Positions 14,930 through 29,029 of a DNA stretch of 64,000 bases are shown piece by piece. Made by a program: the position numbers and the translations under genes. Every line of letters begins with the position of its first letter. Position 1 is the stretch's first letter. Under the pieces are notes generated by a model. It worked only from the letters and a program-made list of their open reading frames with translations. It was not told where the DNA came from and made no database searches. Source of the stretch: Lethocerus indicus (taxonomy: Eukaryota; Arthropoda; Insecta; Hemiptera; Belostomatidae). The stretch is from the NCBI GenBank assembly GCA_019843655.1, contig JACDQD010000010.1:11407637-11471636 (forward strand). Direction: 5' to 3'.

Positions 14930-14941
14930 CGATACGTATCG
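14930..14941. repeat. 12-bp palindrome CGATACGTATCG
   Basis: Perfect self-complementary site, followed by a partial copy (gagatacgg). Such a site could bind a dimer, but none is assigned. Confidence 0.7.
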
Positions 14942-17539
14942 AAGAGATACGGACCGCCGTGTCACAGTTCATAAAGCCGTGGTCGTTAGTAATGCAGATT
15001 CGTGTTTTTGTTTAGATGTCCCTGCATATTGTACACGCTTGATTGGGAGGAAGTGCGATAAGAACCTTTCCCGAATTGGCTTACACTTTCCTCAATACCC
15101 ACCAGTTTCAAACTTGACTATTACCCCTCCAATAAATGGTGGAAACTGTTTAAAATTGATCCACATAAGGTGCATTTCTTACACACGCACGATACATAAA
15201 TTACTGTTGTCATCATTTTGGGGAATATCGCTACTAGTATTCAGTGTCTTCTATCTGTACTTTTAATGCAAAGGGGCATCCTTACATGCAGAAAGGTTAC
15301 TAACTAAAACGACTCCTCACATGTACTAAGGCATGACCAATACATACTCGAGTATGATGATGGATGTAGGCTAAGATTCTTCCCATCGCCTTAGAATTTG
15401 AAATCTTGGAATTTTTAGGCCACTAAACGTTTGTTTTCTACTCCAACAGCCTCGAAGGATTGTTTAGACGAGACCTTAATCCTCGGAAGAATTAAAACTG
15501 CTAATCCGCGAATCCCGTCAGCCAGAACTGCCCGATTTTCTAATTCCTGTAAACAATGTCTATGATGAGGGATTGTTTTCCGTCCCGGAGTTTAAATAAA
15601 AAATAAACGCCGTGCGCCGAATTTCTCTCGGCTAATTGGGGACCCAATTCTTTTCATTGGACGACCCCTCTCACAGAGGCGGGCCCGGAATCGAGCGAGA
15701 AAGCTAAACGGGCGCCTTATATCCGATTATTCCGGATTTAAACGTACAGATAAGAACTGTACATTGTTCGCTAATTGTACAGTCCAACCTTATGACCCGA
15801 TTTTGCCGTTTGCGGAAAAAGGAAATTAGAACCACATTCCCAAATCCCTTCTACAATGAGTTGCGCCCGACTGTATATATATAATTGCCAACACTATACT
15901 TATGAATAATATTGTCTATATTAACCATATTCAGGATTTATTTAATGGATTCACTGGAAAATTAAACAACCTTCCTGTTGGCCTTATATGGAGTATATGT
16001 TTGTATTAAGGAGACTTAATACATATTTTATTAATGTTCTATTATGTTAATTACAATAATGTATTGTAACAGTGAGTAATGAAAGTTCATACAACGGTTA
16101 GTTCATCGGAGGCACTCCCTCTGTAATTACAGCCCCATTCTCGTTCAGAAGAACGAATTAGTTCGAAAATGTAAATGTTGTATTTCTAGATTTTTCAAAA
16201 AAGATTTGTGTTTCTATTGGGAACTTGAAAGCTGTTCACACTAGCGGACTAATCATTACCCCAACAGAAACCATGAAGGAATCTGTACAACTTGTGAAGA
16301 CAATGTCTTCTGTTTGTTGATAGTATGTGAAAATAAAGAAGCCGCAGGGGCACACGTTCGGAACGACACCCGATGAGAGCGCGGAACTTGACTGCGGGCA
16401 ATTAATTTCGGAATATTCATGAGAGCGCATTTCACCGCGAGTGTAAAATGAATTTTATGAACTGGCCCGATTAGAAATTCAACTTACGCCCGACCGTTCT
16501 GTTTTATCCGCGTATTCGAATCTCCGTTAATTTTCCAGTTATCCGCTGGTCCCGAGTGGCGACAGATTCGCGTTATATCGAAAGTTATCGGTAGACATCG
16601 GGCTCGGTTCAGGTTGGGAGGAAACCTTTATTTAATTTAATTCCAGTGTCATGAATATTTCAAGAGCCCGTCGGGCTGCGGGAAAGCTATGAAATTTCCA
16701 CACTCTATTTCGTTCGGGTGATAACGGCGTTCGTTTGTTTACAGGGCCGACGACAGGCATAACGCATTTGGCTCACGCCCCCATTATTCCGCCTCTTCAC
16801 AATCGACAATCGTCCCAGACTGACCGCTCCGAATTTCCGGCCAATCGAAACTTGTACAAAAATTAAATTTTAATGAATATTCACACCCTCAATAGCGAAA
16901 TGTCCGAGAAAATTGTAAAGCTCTCACGGAGAGTGATTTATGAAAAACATTATACCTTTCCATTGGCTTACAAGAACCAGGTTATTTTTTCTATATTAAT
17001 GCCTTTACATTGAATTTAGCCGTACATTCAATTTACTACACATTTCTGTTTATTGCCATCGTCAGTACCAATCTATAAATAAGGAATTTTATAAAATAGC
17101 ATCCTGCCCTGCGTTTATTGGCGAAGGCGAGATGTTTCAATCCTCCAATGCCAATATCTCTCATTTTATACATTATTTTTTCATATAGGTATTAGTCTGA
17201 TATGTCTACACCCACTGTTCTCGGGGAACCTCAAGGGAAACTTACCAAACCCTCCACCAGTTTTGTGTTCTCCACTAAAGTGTAAGGGGACCCGAGGCCT
17301 CAACAGATTTTCTCCCAGTAGATGTAGTGAGCGGATAGGAAACAATATATGCTAATTATCCGAGCGGCGCCATTCCATTATCTTTGCACCCTCCTTGAAG
17401 TTCCGTGGCCACGGCCACCAACAGTTATTACTCGGTTTTGAATAAAATACCTATTAAACTGTGGGAGGGGCCCCTCCCCCTTGGAACCCGACGCTTATAT
17501 ATATTCAGGCTCCGGGGACGTTATTAAAGCCCCTGAGCT

Positions 17540-17574
<35 letters not shown>

Positions 17575-17576
17575 GA
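17540..17576 (+). repeat. (GA)n microsatellite
   Basis: 37 bp of GA with one interruption (GC at 17561-17562). Confidence 0.97.
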
Positions 17577-20500
17577 CCGAGAGACGGGAATAACTCTGTG
17601 TTCGGAGTGAGATGGAGAGAGATCATTCCGGTAAAAGTCGTAGATAAGCCCAGAGGCCGGTTCGGTGGAAGCCGACGGTGGACCAAGAGGAAAAAAAGCG
17701 TGATAAAATCATGACTCTATCATAATTATTTTGAAAATTCACTCATTCCCGGGTAATCTTCTAGGCTACACTAGGGAATCTCTAACAGTTCACTCTTCTA
17801 TCATTCGTCAGTTAATAATGATAGTTCATAAGTTAATTGTACGGCCTAAGTATTATGCATCAGAGATGTATGTAACATACCAGAAAATTACGGGTAATAT
17901 GAAACCTTTAAAACTACATAAAAAACATACGTTGAAGTGACACGCAGAGGACACTGAAGGTGCACTGGACTATGGCCCCCGTTCACGTTAACTGCACTCT
18001 ACAAAAAGAACATAATTAAATGCCAGCATATAACACTAAACAACACAATCCACAAGCACTAAAAAATCTTGAGAAAGGTCCTTACCACAAGACAGCACAA
18101 CAATCAAATAGGTAGCGTTTTAAAATTCCAAATTATATGTAAAAAACATGATACTATTTTCTACTGTCCTTATATTTTGAAGAAATTGTAGAAATATTAG
18201 AGAAACACTCCGAAAAGGCGGAAAGCGTTCAGGAAGTATCTCTAATGAATGTGCTTTTACCCTGATGACTACAAGACATTTTAAAACCACTTATCTGTTC
18301 CTCTCAAGATTTACTGCGTTAAGTTGTGTAAATACAAATAATACCTACGGTGATATGTAAATGTGGCCATGTTTTATACTCGGAACGGATTGTAAAGGAT
18401 GACCGTGTTCGGCCCGAATTTATTTATGTTTATAATATACATGGAAATATAAATTGTACTGACGGCCGGGGACGTGATTTTGAGAGAGACGGACAGTTTA
18501 TTTCATTCGGGCTCATTCCCCTTGGGCCGATACGGAAACGGAATCCATGTCAGCTCGATATTATGGACACGCACAAAAAATGCCATAAATATCATAAAAG
18601 AATAAACATTTCCAAGCTTATAATCGATGAAAAATGAATGGGGATTCGGTAGTTTCTAACTAAAGAAAATAAAACTTTAGTATCTGCTTAACTGAAACTT
18701 AAAACTGAATTATTGTTATATTATTATTAGTAATTTCCAGCGATTTTTATCTCCATTAATTTAGGTTCATAAAATACATGATAATCCCTCTCATATCTTA
18801 TTTGTGTATATAAAATTGGTGAGACCTATTTTTGCCGGTAGATTTATTCTTATTTCGCTGGTTTCCCAACATATTAATAACTCCCGAATCATTTAATACA
18901 GGAACATTTTTGGAGTTGAATACAGTTTTTTTGTGTATACCCCCCAGACCGGTTTCCAGTAAAACGGTAGCCCCTGCTGAACGCCGGACCGAGTCGAAGC
19001 TAATTTCGGGACAGCCTAATTTTCCTACGGCGCTTCGGCCTAATAGGGCCCGTAGAATTCTTTAGATGTTGCCCAGGAATACAATCGGGGCCGGAGGCGG
19101 ATTACACGTCGACAGGGCCACACCCCGGCCACGGCCACCCGGGCCTTTATCTGATTTAATGCTCGCTCAAAACAGAATAAAAAGGAAAGGAAAAAAACGA
19201 ATAATAATATTTTGAATACAGGTAGTCCGGTCCGACCTAATCTCTCGTTAAGCAAACCCTGCCCCTTCCTCCCCCCACGATAACCTGTATGGAACGCTTT
19301 TATTTTCAAGATGTAAATTTTCCGTGTATAAATATGTATTAAATTCTTCTGGGGAGAGGGGTTATGGAAAGCCATTCAGATAATCTAAAGCCGCTTCTGT
19401 TTCAAATATTAATTATAAAATATAATAAAACCCGCATTTATTGTTGCTATTATGAATCTATTATTGGGCGTGGAATTTTGATATATAACACTTTAATGAC
19501 AGTTTTAGTTCATTTCTTCAGCCCACGCCCTCATCCAGGCGACTGGTGTTTTAAAATTAAAGTCTGAACTAAGTTATTTCCTATTCATCCCTTTCATTCC
19601 TCGCCGAGAATCATCATTAAGAATACTTGTCCACCTTTTCGAACAAACTACCCTATCTTTGTTCGCTTGGTGATGATATAATAACTCTGGCAAACTCAAA
19701 ATCTAGATATATTTCTCCTACACTTCTGCATTTCTGTCTCTTATTTTTCTGACACTGTCAATCTGAAAATGATATTTTATCAGCTCCCTTAATTGTTATA
19801 AATTGTCTTAATCGTGTATGAGCTATGACAGAAATAAGTCCACCCAATGAAACCGTCCTCGAAGAAAGCGGACATTTCCTGCGGTCCTGTACAGCGTTAG
19901 GATCCGGAAAAGTTGATGACGCGTTTCATTTCAATTATGCGAATTCACTCCGTCGTATAAATCGAAGCGTTACCAACTTCTATCGGGCGGTGGGCGGATT
20001 AATGCGTCTGCTGCTGCCGCTGGACCCAGTACCACCAATTTGCCAGCTTTCCAATTCGTGATCGGACCGCTTATATGAGACTTTCTACTGTGCGGTCGGG
20101 CCGTCGTTTCGTGAAATATCACGAAATAATATACTATAATGGCCCGGAAGGAATCGGTTGCCGAGCCGAGGGGGTCGAAAGCGCGGATGTATTATTCATG
20201 CTATCGCCAGGGGGAGGAAGTTGGCCCCAAGACGAAACTCACAACTAGCTTCTCAAATGTGACAATAGGCTAATTTATTCCTATGGCATCTTCAAATTAA
20301 CCGACCTACGCTAATTGGACCTAGTTTTCGGGATATTTTTTATAATTTGAAAATTCAATAAGGGAGGGATAAAATTTATCTTATTTTTCTTAGATAAAAC
20401 TCTCATCGTTCGATCGTTGAATACATTTTAAATTTGTGTATTCAAATTTTGATCATAAATTTTTGTGCTATATCTGCATATAGCATTATTATTATATACC

Positions 20501-20676
20501 ATGACTCCATTCTGAAGAGTCAAATAATTGTCTTATTTTTTTTAACCTTTTTTTTATTTTGTACAATCAACATTGAATGTTATAAGTGCAACTGCTGTCT
20601 GTATTTTTTTCACGTGCATATCGTGATAGAAGAAACCACCCAAAGATGGCACTTTTGACACAAGAACAATTATGAT

Positions 20677-20990
20677 CTAAGAGCTAAGAAGGTCTCTAGG
20701 CCAGCGGCTTGTAAACCGACGGTAGGATAATGGATGGAACTGAACGAGTGGATTAGGATGAAGAGAAAGGCGGGAGTGGAACTTCAGGAACCGGGATTTC
20801 GCGACTTCGTCGACTGTTGGTCTTGGTGGATTGTGTGGTTAGAAAAATACCAGGGAGCATTAAGGATGGTACGAAGGACTTTTGAGTGGAATCTCTGGAT
20901 GCGAGCGATGTTGGATGTCTCGGTGGAACCCCATAGCTCTATACGTATCGCTTTGTATTTTGTCAGTGTGTTACTTAAGGTCAATTTTGA
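20677..20990 (-). mobile_element. Jockey-clade non-LTR retrotransposon relic (C-terminal end of reverse transcriptase ORF2)
   Basis: Read on the minus strand, this encodes a decayed C-terminal part of a Jockey-type ORF2. Seen: ELWGSTETSN, then RFHSKVLRTILNAPWY and SNHTIHQD, the familiar block downstream of the polymerase core. After one frame change come HPNPLVQ, YRRFTSRWPRDL and a stop at 20677-20679, matching the usual ORF2 ending (HPN-LA..., RRLKR.P.DL). The polymerase catalytic region and the endonuclease are absent, so this is a 5'-truncated dead copy, as is usual for target-primed insertion. A short deletion before ELWG removes the usual IWTYGI stretch. No poly(A) tail was identified with confidence. 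Confidence 0.8.
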
Positions 20991-21005
20991 TGTCCGTTTT
21001 AGTAA

Positions 21006-21021
21006 TGGTCTTAAAAGACCA
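21006..21021. repeat. Short hairpin TGGTCTT-AA-AAGACCA
   Basis: A 7-bp stem with a 2-bp spacer, next to the Jockey relic's upstream edge. It has no T-tract context and no function is assigned. Confidence 0.5.
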
Positions 21022-22449
21022 AATTTTCGGTTTAAGTCGATTTTTTTGAGTCGGATATGGGGATTCCACCTGATCGGCTCGTCTGCAGAAATCTTTCTTC
21101 CTTGATACCGTTAAGATTTCGCAGCCTTATAATCGGAACATTCCGACGTTTCCTGGTCAATTTCAATAATCCCCTCTCTTGACGAGACCGAAAAAAAAAT
21201 TACCGGACTCCCTAATGCGGCCTCCCGTAAAACTTTTTCCCATTCGCCCGCAACGTGATCTGAATACATTAGAAACGAAGACGAAATCCATCCTCATTAG
21301 ACCGGTCTAATTTGAATGAAATATGCGTCCGTTTGCGGCGCAATTAAGAAAAACTCTGGATGTTTAATTGTTTCTTTTTTTTCAGTTTTTTCCTTTCGGA
21401 CTTTGTTTCCTTTTTTACCCCCGAAATTGGGGGGGGGAGATGAAAAAACGCATTCTCGAACTTACACCGGGCGGTGTTTCAGACCATTGTTTTGACGGCA
21501 ATGAATTCATAAATGGGAACATGACGTTGTATTTTTATATTTTAATATACATTTTGCCTTATTAAACCTATATTAAGTGAGAATAATGAATACCGACAAC
21601 CATCATCACATGAGAGTCTGGCACATAATTACAAGTCTAACTTATTACCTAACTCTTGTTTAACAGTTACTGTTATTACAATTTATCGGTTACATTGTCA
21701 CTGGGATAGTTACAGAGTTGAAACAATGCCTTACAGGGGTATTCTTGTGATTCTACTGAATGATTTCATAAAGAATAGGGGACAGTAATTGTATTTTATT
21801 AATATTACACTGCTTGGTGCGCTCTAAAATAATTATTATAAATTGAACCGACAATTATCACCGGGATCGCTGATAAATTAAACTAATTTATTTCTTTGTT
21901 ATACAACAAATTGAATATTTTAAAAAATCGCGTGGTGAGAACACCGCATTGGAATACACTTCTAATTGACACCATATATGGGCAATACCTCTTTTCGACG
22001 ATTATTCGGAATTATTCTGGACGAGCAATTAGAATTACTGGGGGCGGCCGGAATTAATAAATTACAAAATTGAAAAAATTCCATTAACGAACAACTCAAT
22101 TGTTATTTCTGCTCTATCACTCGAGCGGAAATGATATTCAAAAATGCAGGAAAAACGTGGGTGAATATCAATCGTACTTCTGAGACCGGCGCGCGACTAA
22201 TTAGTTCAGGTGGAGCCTGATTCACATTGAAAATTTTATAATAAATATACATTACTCTTAAGCCTGTGCACGAGGAAATTTTATTTGACCTCACGAATTT
22301 GAGAGATTCGGTTTTTCTCGGTCGCCGTTGAATTCATATTTTTGATAACTCTAGTTAGATGATAGAGCACCCCAGTTGTTAATGATATTGTTCCAGCGTT
22401 TTACCCATTTCTTGAAAAGTGAAATAACGATATTCTGTTTTTGTTTCAG

Positions 22450-22490
22450 GTAAGGATCAATTCCTCATCCCTATATCGGTTCGTCCACTG
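22450..22490 (+). other. Candidate 41-nt exon or recursive splice site
   Basis: A pyrimidine-rich acceptor (ttctgtttttgtttcag) ends at 22449 and is followed at once by GTAAGG. A second strong donor, CTG|GTGAGT, starts at 22491. This is the form of a recursive ('ratchet') site with a downstream donor, or of a 41-nt microexon. Its only stop-free frames read KDQFLIPISVRPL or VRINSSSLYRFVHW; neither is recognised. It lies about 25.6 kb upstream of the Iroquois exon on the same strand, so it might be a 5' noncoding exon of that or another transcript. Confidence 0.3.
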
Positions 22491-22637
22491 GTGAGTGAAA
22501 AAATAATCTTTTCTAGTTATATTTCGATATTCTAGGGGTGTATAATAATACACCACTGTGTTCTTAATATGGACAAATATTTCTAATCAAAAAAATTATT
22601 TTAACACACCTGTTTTGTGATCTGCGAGGGGTTGGAA

Positions 22638-22760
22638 TACCGTAGATTTCGTGTGTTTTTGTCTCCCCTCTCTGGTCTGGTCTTTTGCCAAACCCGTTTC
22701 GGCTGCTCGCCAGTACCAGTGACAGTGGCAGTGCAGTGAGGATGCCCGAAAAACATCCAA
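22638..22760 (-). repeat. Fold-back repeat with hammerhead-like arm, copy A
   Basis: Shares with the copy at 45982-46133 a stretch from TACCGTAGATTT through GTCTCC..CTCT..CTGGT and GGTCTTTTG to GTTTCGGCTGCTCGCCA. On the minus strand, stem II (GGC-GAGCA-GCC) and GAAAC of the hammerhead-like core are intact, but the CTGAAGA box is degraded to CTGGTAC. It ends in a 19-nt hairpin, ggatgcccgaaaaacatcc (22740-22758). The opposite arm appears truncated. Confidence 0.65.
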
Positions 22761-25700
22761 TGGGTTATTAGTTTTTAGATATTTCTAAAAAATTAAAAAT
22801 CTTTTCTGACAATCGGTAACATTAAAATGACTCGTCTATGGGGGGATCAAGCCAGTGGGCAAATAGCTCGGACCTTAAGAAAAAATGGAAAAGAAGCCAT
22901 TAAGTTTAGATTCTCGGGTAGAACAATGCCAGTGGCTTTGACAGACCCCCCCTGGGGGTGAGGCTCCTTGAAATGTTTTCGTTGCATAATTAACAGAAAT
23001 AAAAGAAAAAAAAAGAACGTAACACGGACAGTTTCTGTTCGTTATCTCTGGGCGGAGTTCAGCCGGCAGAACGGGCCCCTGTGTCCGACACAATGGAAGC
23101 ATCCCGGCTTTCGGCTTTCATGGAAACACTTGCTTCTTTCGTGTGGATTTCTTCTGTTTTTATCATTCCAGGATGGATAGCGCCGAATTAAGTTCGAAGA
23201 AAAAAAATAAACCGAAATACCCCTGTACTTCCGGACTTCTATCTTGAATTCACTGTACTCTGATCTGAGTACTGGTTATACTGAGATGGATGAGTGCTTA
23301 ATTGAAAGGCTTGAAGTATCTCCGTTTTTCTTTTAAATTTTTTATCTCGAAGTTTTGTTCAGGAAATTAGGACGTAGAATCTTTCTTTCCAATGATTTGA
23401 GTGAAATTATTTTTTTTATTACACCAATTATTTGCTGGGTCGCGTTGAACTCTCGGCGAATCGGCCGAGAGATCCCGGCTCAGAGATAGGACGTTGTAGT
23501 CCTGGATGTTCTGGAAGTCCCGGAATCCATCGGCAATTTGTAAAATCCTTTGGAATCTTTTAAACTGCAGGAAAGGACTAATTTAGCTCGCCGCGTTTTT
23601 TTTCAAGCCTCGTGCTTTTTATACCGGGCGGCGATATTCCGTACGGGACGTTGCTGTTAATTAAATGCAATTTAATCGCAATTACTGTTATTTAACTGTC
23701 GCAAAGGGATTCCAGGAAATTAATTCCGAAACTGAATTTTCAGTTGCGGAGAAATGGACCTAGATTGCAGCCGTGGAAAGTTGTGTTATAGAACTGAGTT
23801 ACGTTAGTTTAGACCACAATAATTTGGCACTAAACATTTTTACATTAAATACAAATATAAATCTGCGTTAGAAATCGAGAATACGTAAACAGAAACTACA
23901 TGATAAGTGTTCTGGTAACTACATGCGTAAGGCGAAAATCTCTTGGCAGTATAATTGTTGAATGAAATTCTATAACACTGAAGTTTCTTTTTATATAAGA
24001 GTTTTACGTGTAGGTACTGCTATAGTTATCATAAACCAGGAATAATATTTTGAGAAATAATAATTTGGCCGGTTTCACGTCGTCGCATACAAACAATATT
24101 AGATAAATTGTATTGGGACAGAATGATATTGTATTTCCATTGGGGGAAGTTGTCGTGAATGAAATGGAAATAATCTGCAGAATTAAATCGTCCCATAGAC
24201 GCCCAGTGGTTTTCACCTTATGGCTGTTTGAAGGGGCGCTATTTGCCATGGGGGTTTGTTCCCGTTTAAACGGGACCCGACCGTGGGCTATCGGATGCTC
24301 GTCAGGGTTGCGGCCGCAGCTGGGCCGTGTTGTAAACGTTTTTACGCCTCTGAGCGGCGGGGGTAGTTAACATATATTTAGGGCAAAAAACGGTCAAACT
24401 CCACCCTTCTCCGCCCCTATCACCCGCCCACGACCAACCGCAGGGGTTAGATATCGGCGATCGGTTGAAGCTTAACGAAACTTCTTAACTGCCTTTTGAT
24501 TAAACGTCGTCGATATGACACAGGGCTTTTTGATAGCGCCAAACAGCAAATAAAAAACTGATTTTCATTTTTTAATTCGTATATTAGTTAATTCTAGTGG
24601 TAATTTTAAGAGGTAAGTTTACAATTAAAACTACATTGAATGAATATATATTTAATAGTGTTGTTATTACATGCGGCCTGCGGCTATACCATGGATTTTT
24701 TTATCGCGCAATATAATTGTATATATCATTTTTATATTATTGTACTTTTATATATTTTTTTAATTCAACCCGACTAGTTTTGCTATCAGTCACAATAATG
24801 GGATAATATTTTGTTGTTTTTTCCAAGATAAGGTTGTCCAAATCACATAGTGTTTTGTCCGGTTGAGTGTTTAATTGCCCGTACCAACTGTCCGTTATCT
24901 TCGACAGATACACACTCTAAACACTTGAACAATCATTGCCGGTTTATTCCCACTTATTTTTCAACCCAAAAATGGATCTTATTTCGTCGTCATCGAACGT
25001 CCGTCCAATAAGAGGATAAATGTAAAAATGTATCGATCTGTGAACGTATATTCCGCCATAAATTAAAAATATATATTCGTCTCAAATAAGAATGCCGACG
25101 AACATTCCTCATGATTCTATGAAGAATTTTCCTCGTATTGCCAGTCTTTTCAGTGGATATTATTCTTACTGTAGTCCCGTTACATTATTTCAATTACACA
25201 GCACCGGCCGCCCGTTGAAAAGGTGAAAGCAGTCAGACCGGTAATTTCACGTGCAAAATTTGCGTAACAAAGAAATTCCTGCGAAATTCGACCGAAGGTA
25301 TTTCCTATTGGAAATGTCAACGTTTTCTAAAATTCTACCAAGTTGGGAACCCAGTGATTTACTGGCCGCCCTGCTTCGATTACGCCTATTAAAAAAACTG
25401 CGGGCGTAATTCGAACGGAAATATTCGCGATCCAAGCTCTCATTACCCTTATCGAAATTTCCGGCTGCAATTAGACGGGAATTCGTCTTGACCGAAATCC
25501 AGAGCTGGGCTATTAATTATTCGGACCTGAAAGTTCGGATTCTTCCCGAAGAAAAATCCCTTTGGTGTACTCGAAAGAGGGCTAATTTCAGCCGACCGTG
25601 TTTCGTGTCGGGGGTGGGTTCAATTATATTGAAGAATGTCATTCCTGTTCTTTCCCCTAAACTCGCTTAGTTTCACAGCATGCGATTGTAGCTGGAGAAG

Positions 25701-26031
25701 AGGAATTGTTGATTTGAGTACAAAAAAGCTTGGACAATTTTCTATTTCTCTCTTAATTTAAATGAAGTAATATTTCATATCTTTGGGCTACCGCTTCGGG
25801 AATTATTGAGGTGCTGTCATTCCATATCCACAGTAAACACATAAATAAGGAAGCATCGTGTAGGAGTCAATTATTCATTGTAACATCAGTAGAATATCGT
25901 CAAATATTCGTTCATTATTTTACTGTAAGGAATAATGATGTTGGAATTGGCAATCACACAGATGGAATATGCTCTACGGCTGCACCGTTCGATACCGGCC
26001 TCTTACTGCTCAAATTACGATCCGGTTCTAT

Positions 26032-26061
26032 AATTAATTAATTAATTATATTTAATTAATT
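26032..26061. repeat. (AATT)n tract
   Basis: Repeated TAATTAATTAATTAATTATA then TTTAATTAATT. It is a dense array of homeodomain-type TAATTA cores, or simply a microsatellite. Confidence 0.85.
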
Positions 26062-28242
26062 GCACGACCTCCTGGATGGGTTCTGCAGGGTCGGTTGTGT
26101 TTGAGGGAGGAGGGGAGATGAGGGAAAGGGAAGGGACCCGTGAGTGAGATAGTATCTCTGAAAGGCGGCGACCGCGGTACACCGGCGTTTGAATATTTCT
26201 GTATAATTATTTCGTTTGGTTGTGCAAAATTCAATGCAAAACTGATGAGACCGAATGCAAATGAGCTCCCGGCGGGGCCTTTCTTGGCGCGGGAGAACGG
26301 AAAACTGTCCGCGCCGTTTTCACCCGAAATTGTGGGAACGTTTAATTCCCAAACAGAAACAACCAGACGGGTGGCGGTTTCTGGACAAAGGGAAGATTTA
26401 TCAACTGGGAGAAATTTCCGCAACTGTGCCAGGAAATTGAATATTAATCAGTGGAAGAAGAGCCACTATAAAACAAGGCGGGGCGGGATTAATTATTTTT
26501 TGAGCTTTATATGGTTGAAAAGTAGTCTTTATATGATGTGACATCTCGGGACATGACCTTACCAAATATAACGTCCCGTTTTTATAGATAATACATCGTT
26601 CTATTAGACTTGAGTAAGTACAAAATTCCTAACACTACTTTAAGTGCAATCAGCACTTAATTTAAAGAGATGAATTTAGCCATGAAAAGGTTTCTATGCA
26701 ACGGAATAATCGCATTTTAGCTTCACGGCCTCAATCCCGACCCACGGAGCAGCACTCTATTTGCACTATTTCCCCCGAACCTGCTCTCATTAGACTCGGC
26801 GTCATTGAGCAATCGCTCTCAAAGTGGTGAAATGTGTTAGCAAAAGGTCGTCTTGCTAAAATTAAGTATAAGGCATAATAGAATAATCTATTAGTCAACG
26901 CGTTGCACGAGTTATACCCAACTTTACTGGGGGGTTCGACTGCTTTGTTTGAAATAATGACTCAAGTAAATGGCTGTGTGTTGGACGCTGACGCAACTCT
27001 CGACTGGGATATTCCTTTAATTCAACCGAGACGTAAATGAAGATATAGTTTAACATAAAATTGCCACATCCCGGAATGCATTAATTAGTATTTCTCCTAC
27101 AATACTTATTCCGGATGACATTATTTTTGCTTAAAGAAGGTATATATTATATTCAGTGTATATGAGAAGTTCTTTCGCTTGGTTTTTTAAAAAATCCTTT
27201 TTTGTTAACATAGGAATACTTCCTCGTATCCTCTGATACGAAGAAACTTAATTTGAATAGCTAATTGAGAATTGCCGATTGCACTGATGGACTGTCCCGT
27301 TGGCAACGGCCGGTTGCGGTCGTCATCGCGTCCACTTAAGCCCCGGCACTCTCTTGGCAATTATTCGGCAACGGGCCGGGCGACTTAAAGCATTCCCGCT
27401 TCCTGCCCATTGTCCGAGGACGGCGACAACGAATCATGCGCGGTCCCGAGCATGAGCTCTCTTAATGGGCGGAAAGTCCCCCCCCCCTCCCCGGGGAGTG
27501 GTTTCGCAACGTTTAGAAAACCTTTGTTCGCCTCGAGACAAAGCGTTGGTACAATCCGAAATGTAAAACAGGCCGTAAAATTATTTTTACCTTGCTGAAA
27601 AGCGAATATTACAAATCACGTAAGAATTTTTTATTTTAGGAAGCATTCGATAGCATGCATAAAATCGAGCGCCTATGAATATTAATAGGGCTCATAAAAG
27701 ATTGGAAATATTGTTTTTTACCTTTAAAACTGCTTTTTATTTAGTTTGTGCACCTAGCAGCACTTGATACAAAATTTGTGAACGATTCTATTATTGAACA
27801 GTATTCATTGATTATTGACATTTCAAAGGCGCAATTAGAAACGGAAACGGATTTCTACAAACCCGACGTACACGACCGGCGATAGACACCGTTTAGAAAA
27901 TAAAAGGGAACCTAAGAGAGCCATTAAATACAGAAGGCGAAACGGGGGAATGAAATTATAACAATGGGGTCCCAAATGGGCTGATAATCGTATGCGTATC
28001 GAAAAGGAAACGTAACAACGCCTTCAGCATGCATAAAACCGACACCGGGGAAATAATATTCCGTATCCTCCGTCCGAATAAATCATTATAATTACCCCTC
28101 CCCCCGTTGTTATACAACAAACCGAGCCGCTCCTATCTAATTGTTCTATCTAAATTCGTTCTGAAAATTTTCCATTTGTAAAACCGCCTTTATCGGTGTC
28201 ATTATACTTCCTATTATTATCCATTGTCGACCGGTCGTTGGC

Positions 28243-28261
28243 GGGGTGGGGTGGGGGTGGG
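28243..28261 (+). other. Potential G-quadruplex
   Basis: GGGGTGGGGTGGGGGTGGG: four G-runs with single-T loops, a strong G4 pattern in an otherwise AT-rich area. It may also be a short G-rich simple repeat. Confidence 0.6.
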
Positions 28262-29029
28262 TCCGAAGGATTTATTACTTTTTATAACTTATTATGCATA
28301 TAATATTTACCGGTGGAATAAATAACCTAATGGCATGCAACGTCGCTGACGTTATAATTTGTGTTCGGAATGGGGGGGGATGTATTGCGATAGTTTCACC
28401 CGTTTGTAGGCTCATCTAAATTACGATCTCTGGAGGCGGAAAAACACGGTATCGCCGGGAGCGTAAGAAGAGAGCCGGATAATTACTTTATTTATTTCGA
28501 CTCATTGCCATTCCCCTCTTAACCTAGGGCTAAAATTTAATATAGGGCAAAGTTTGTTTTGTGACAATTGAAACCGAAAAAAGCGATTTTAAAATAATTC
28601 CGATTTCAAGTTACCCACCTTCCTATACAGTAGAGTGCAGTAAAATTGTAATGGAATTTAATAGGCTAATAATCGTATTTTATATGGGGGTAAGCTAACC
28701 TCAGAAACGATTCCAAGTACAGATAAATGAATTATGTCGGTCTTCGTTGGTAATGGGGGCGTTATCTTACATTGCCATGATTCTCTTCATATATTATGTC
28801 TAACCACCATACTTATATTTTCATACAAAACTAAAACTGCGTGTCATATTGTCGGAAAAATTCTTATTTCCAACAAAGATAATTTTGTTCTCATATTCCT
28901 TTTAAATACTGCCGTTGATCACAGTGTACTCGTTGCAAAACAATTCTTGTTTCTTCCTTGAAAATATCTGCTAAGTGGTGTTGTCCTAAGAGGATTCGGA
29001 ATATATTCCCTCTTGAAAATTCTCTGATT

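Larger units (their letters stand above)
13221..20676. other. Intergenic DNA, no gene recognised
   Basis: Includes a perfect Gli/Ci-type 9-mer TGGGTGGTC at 13421-13429, weak tRNA-like segments near 13225-13300 (-) and 13846-13910 (+), the 14930 palindrome and the GA tract at 17540. CpG-rich patches near 15590-15800, 16370-16850 and 19810-20240 could be regulatory, judged on composition only. Confidence 0.55.
20991..29029. other. Intergenic DNA, no gene recognised
   Basis: Holds the splice-site pair at 22450-22490, fold-back copy A, the AATT tract at 26032 and the G4 at 28243. CpG-rich patches occur at 23430-23640, 24240-24480, 25250-25640, 26140-26440 and 27290-27560. None of its open frames resembles a known protein. 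Confidence 0.55.

Noticed and set aside
20734..21105. 123-codon + strand frame sharing a WNLWM block with a - strand frame at 35643-35825
   Set aside because: The shared block is the antisense of a Jockey ORF2 tail, so it is not a novel protein family.
21896..28121. Shared 15-mer TTGTTATACAACAAA at 21896 and 28107
   Set aside because: One or more shared 15-mers are expected by chance in AT-rich DNA of this length, and the flanks do not match.
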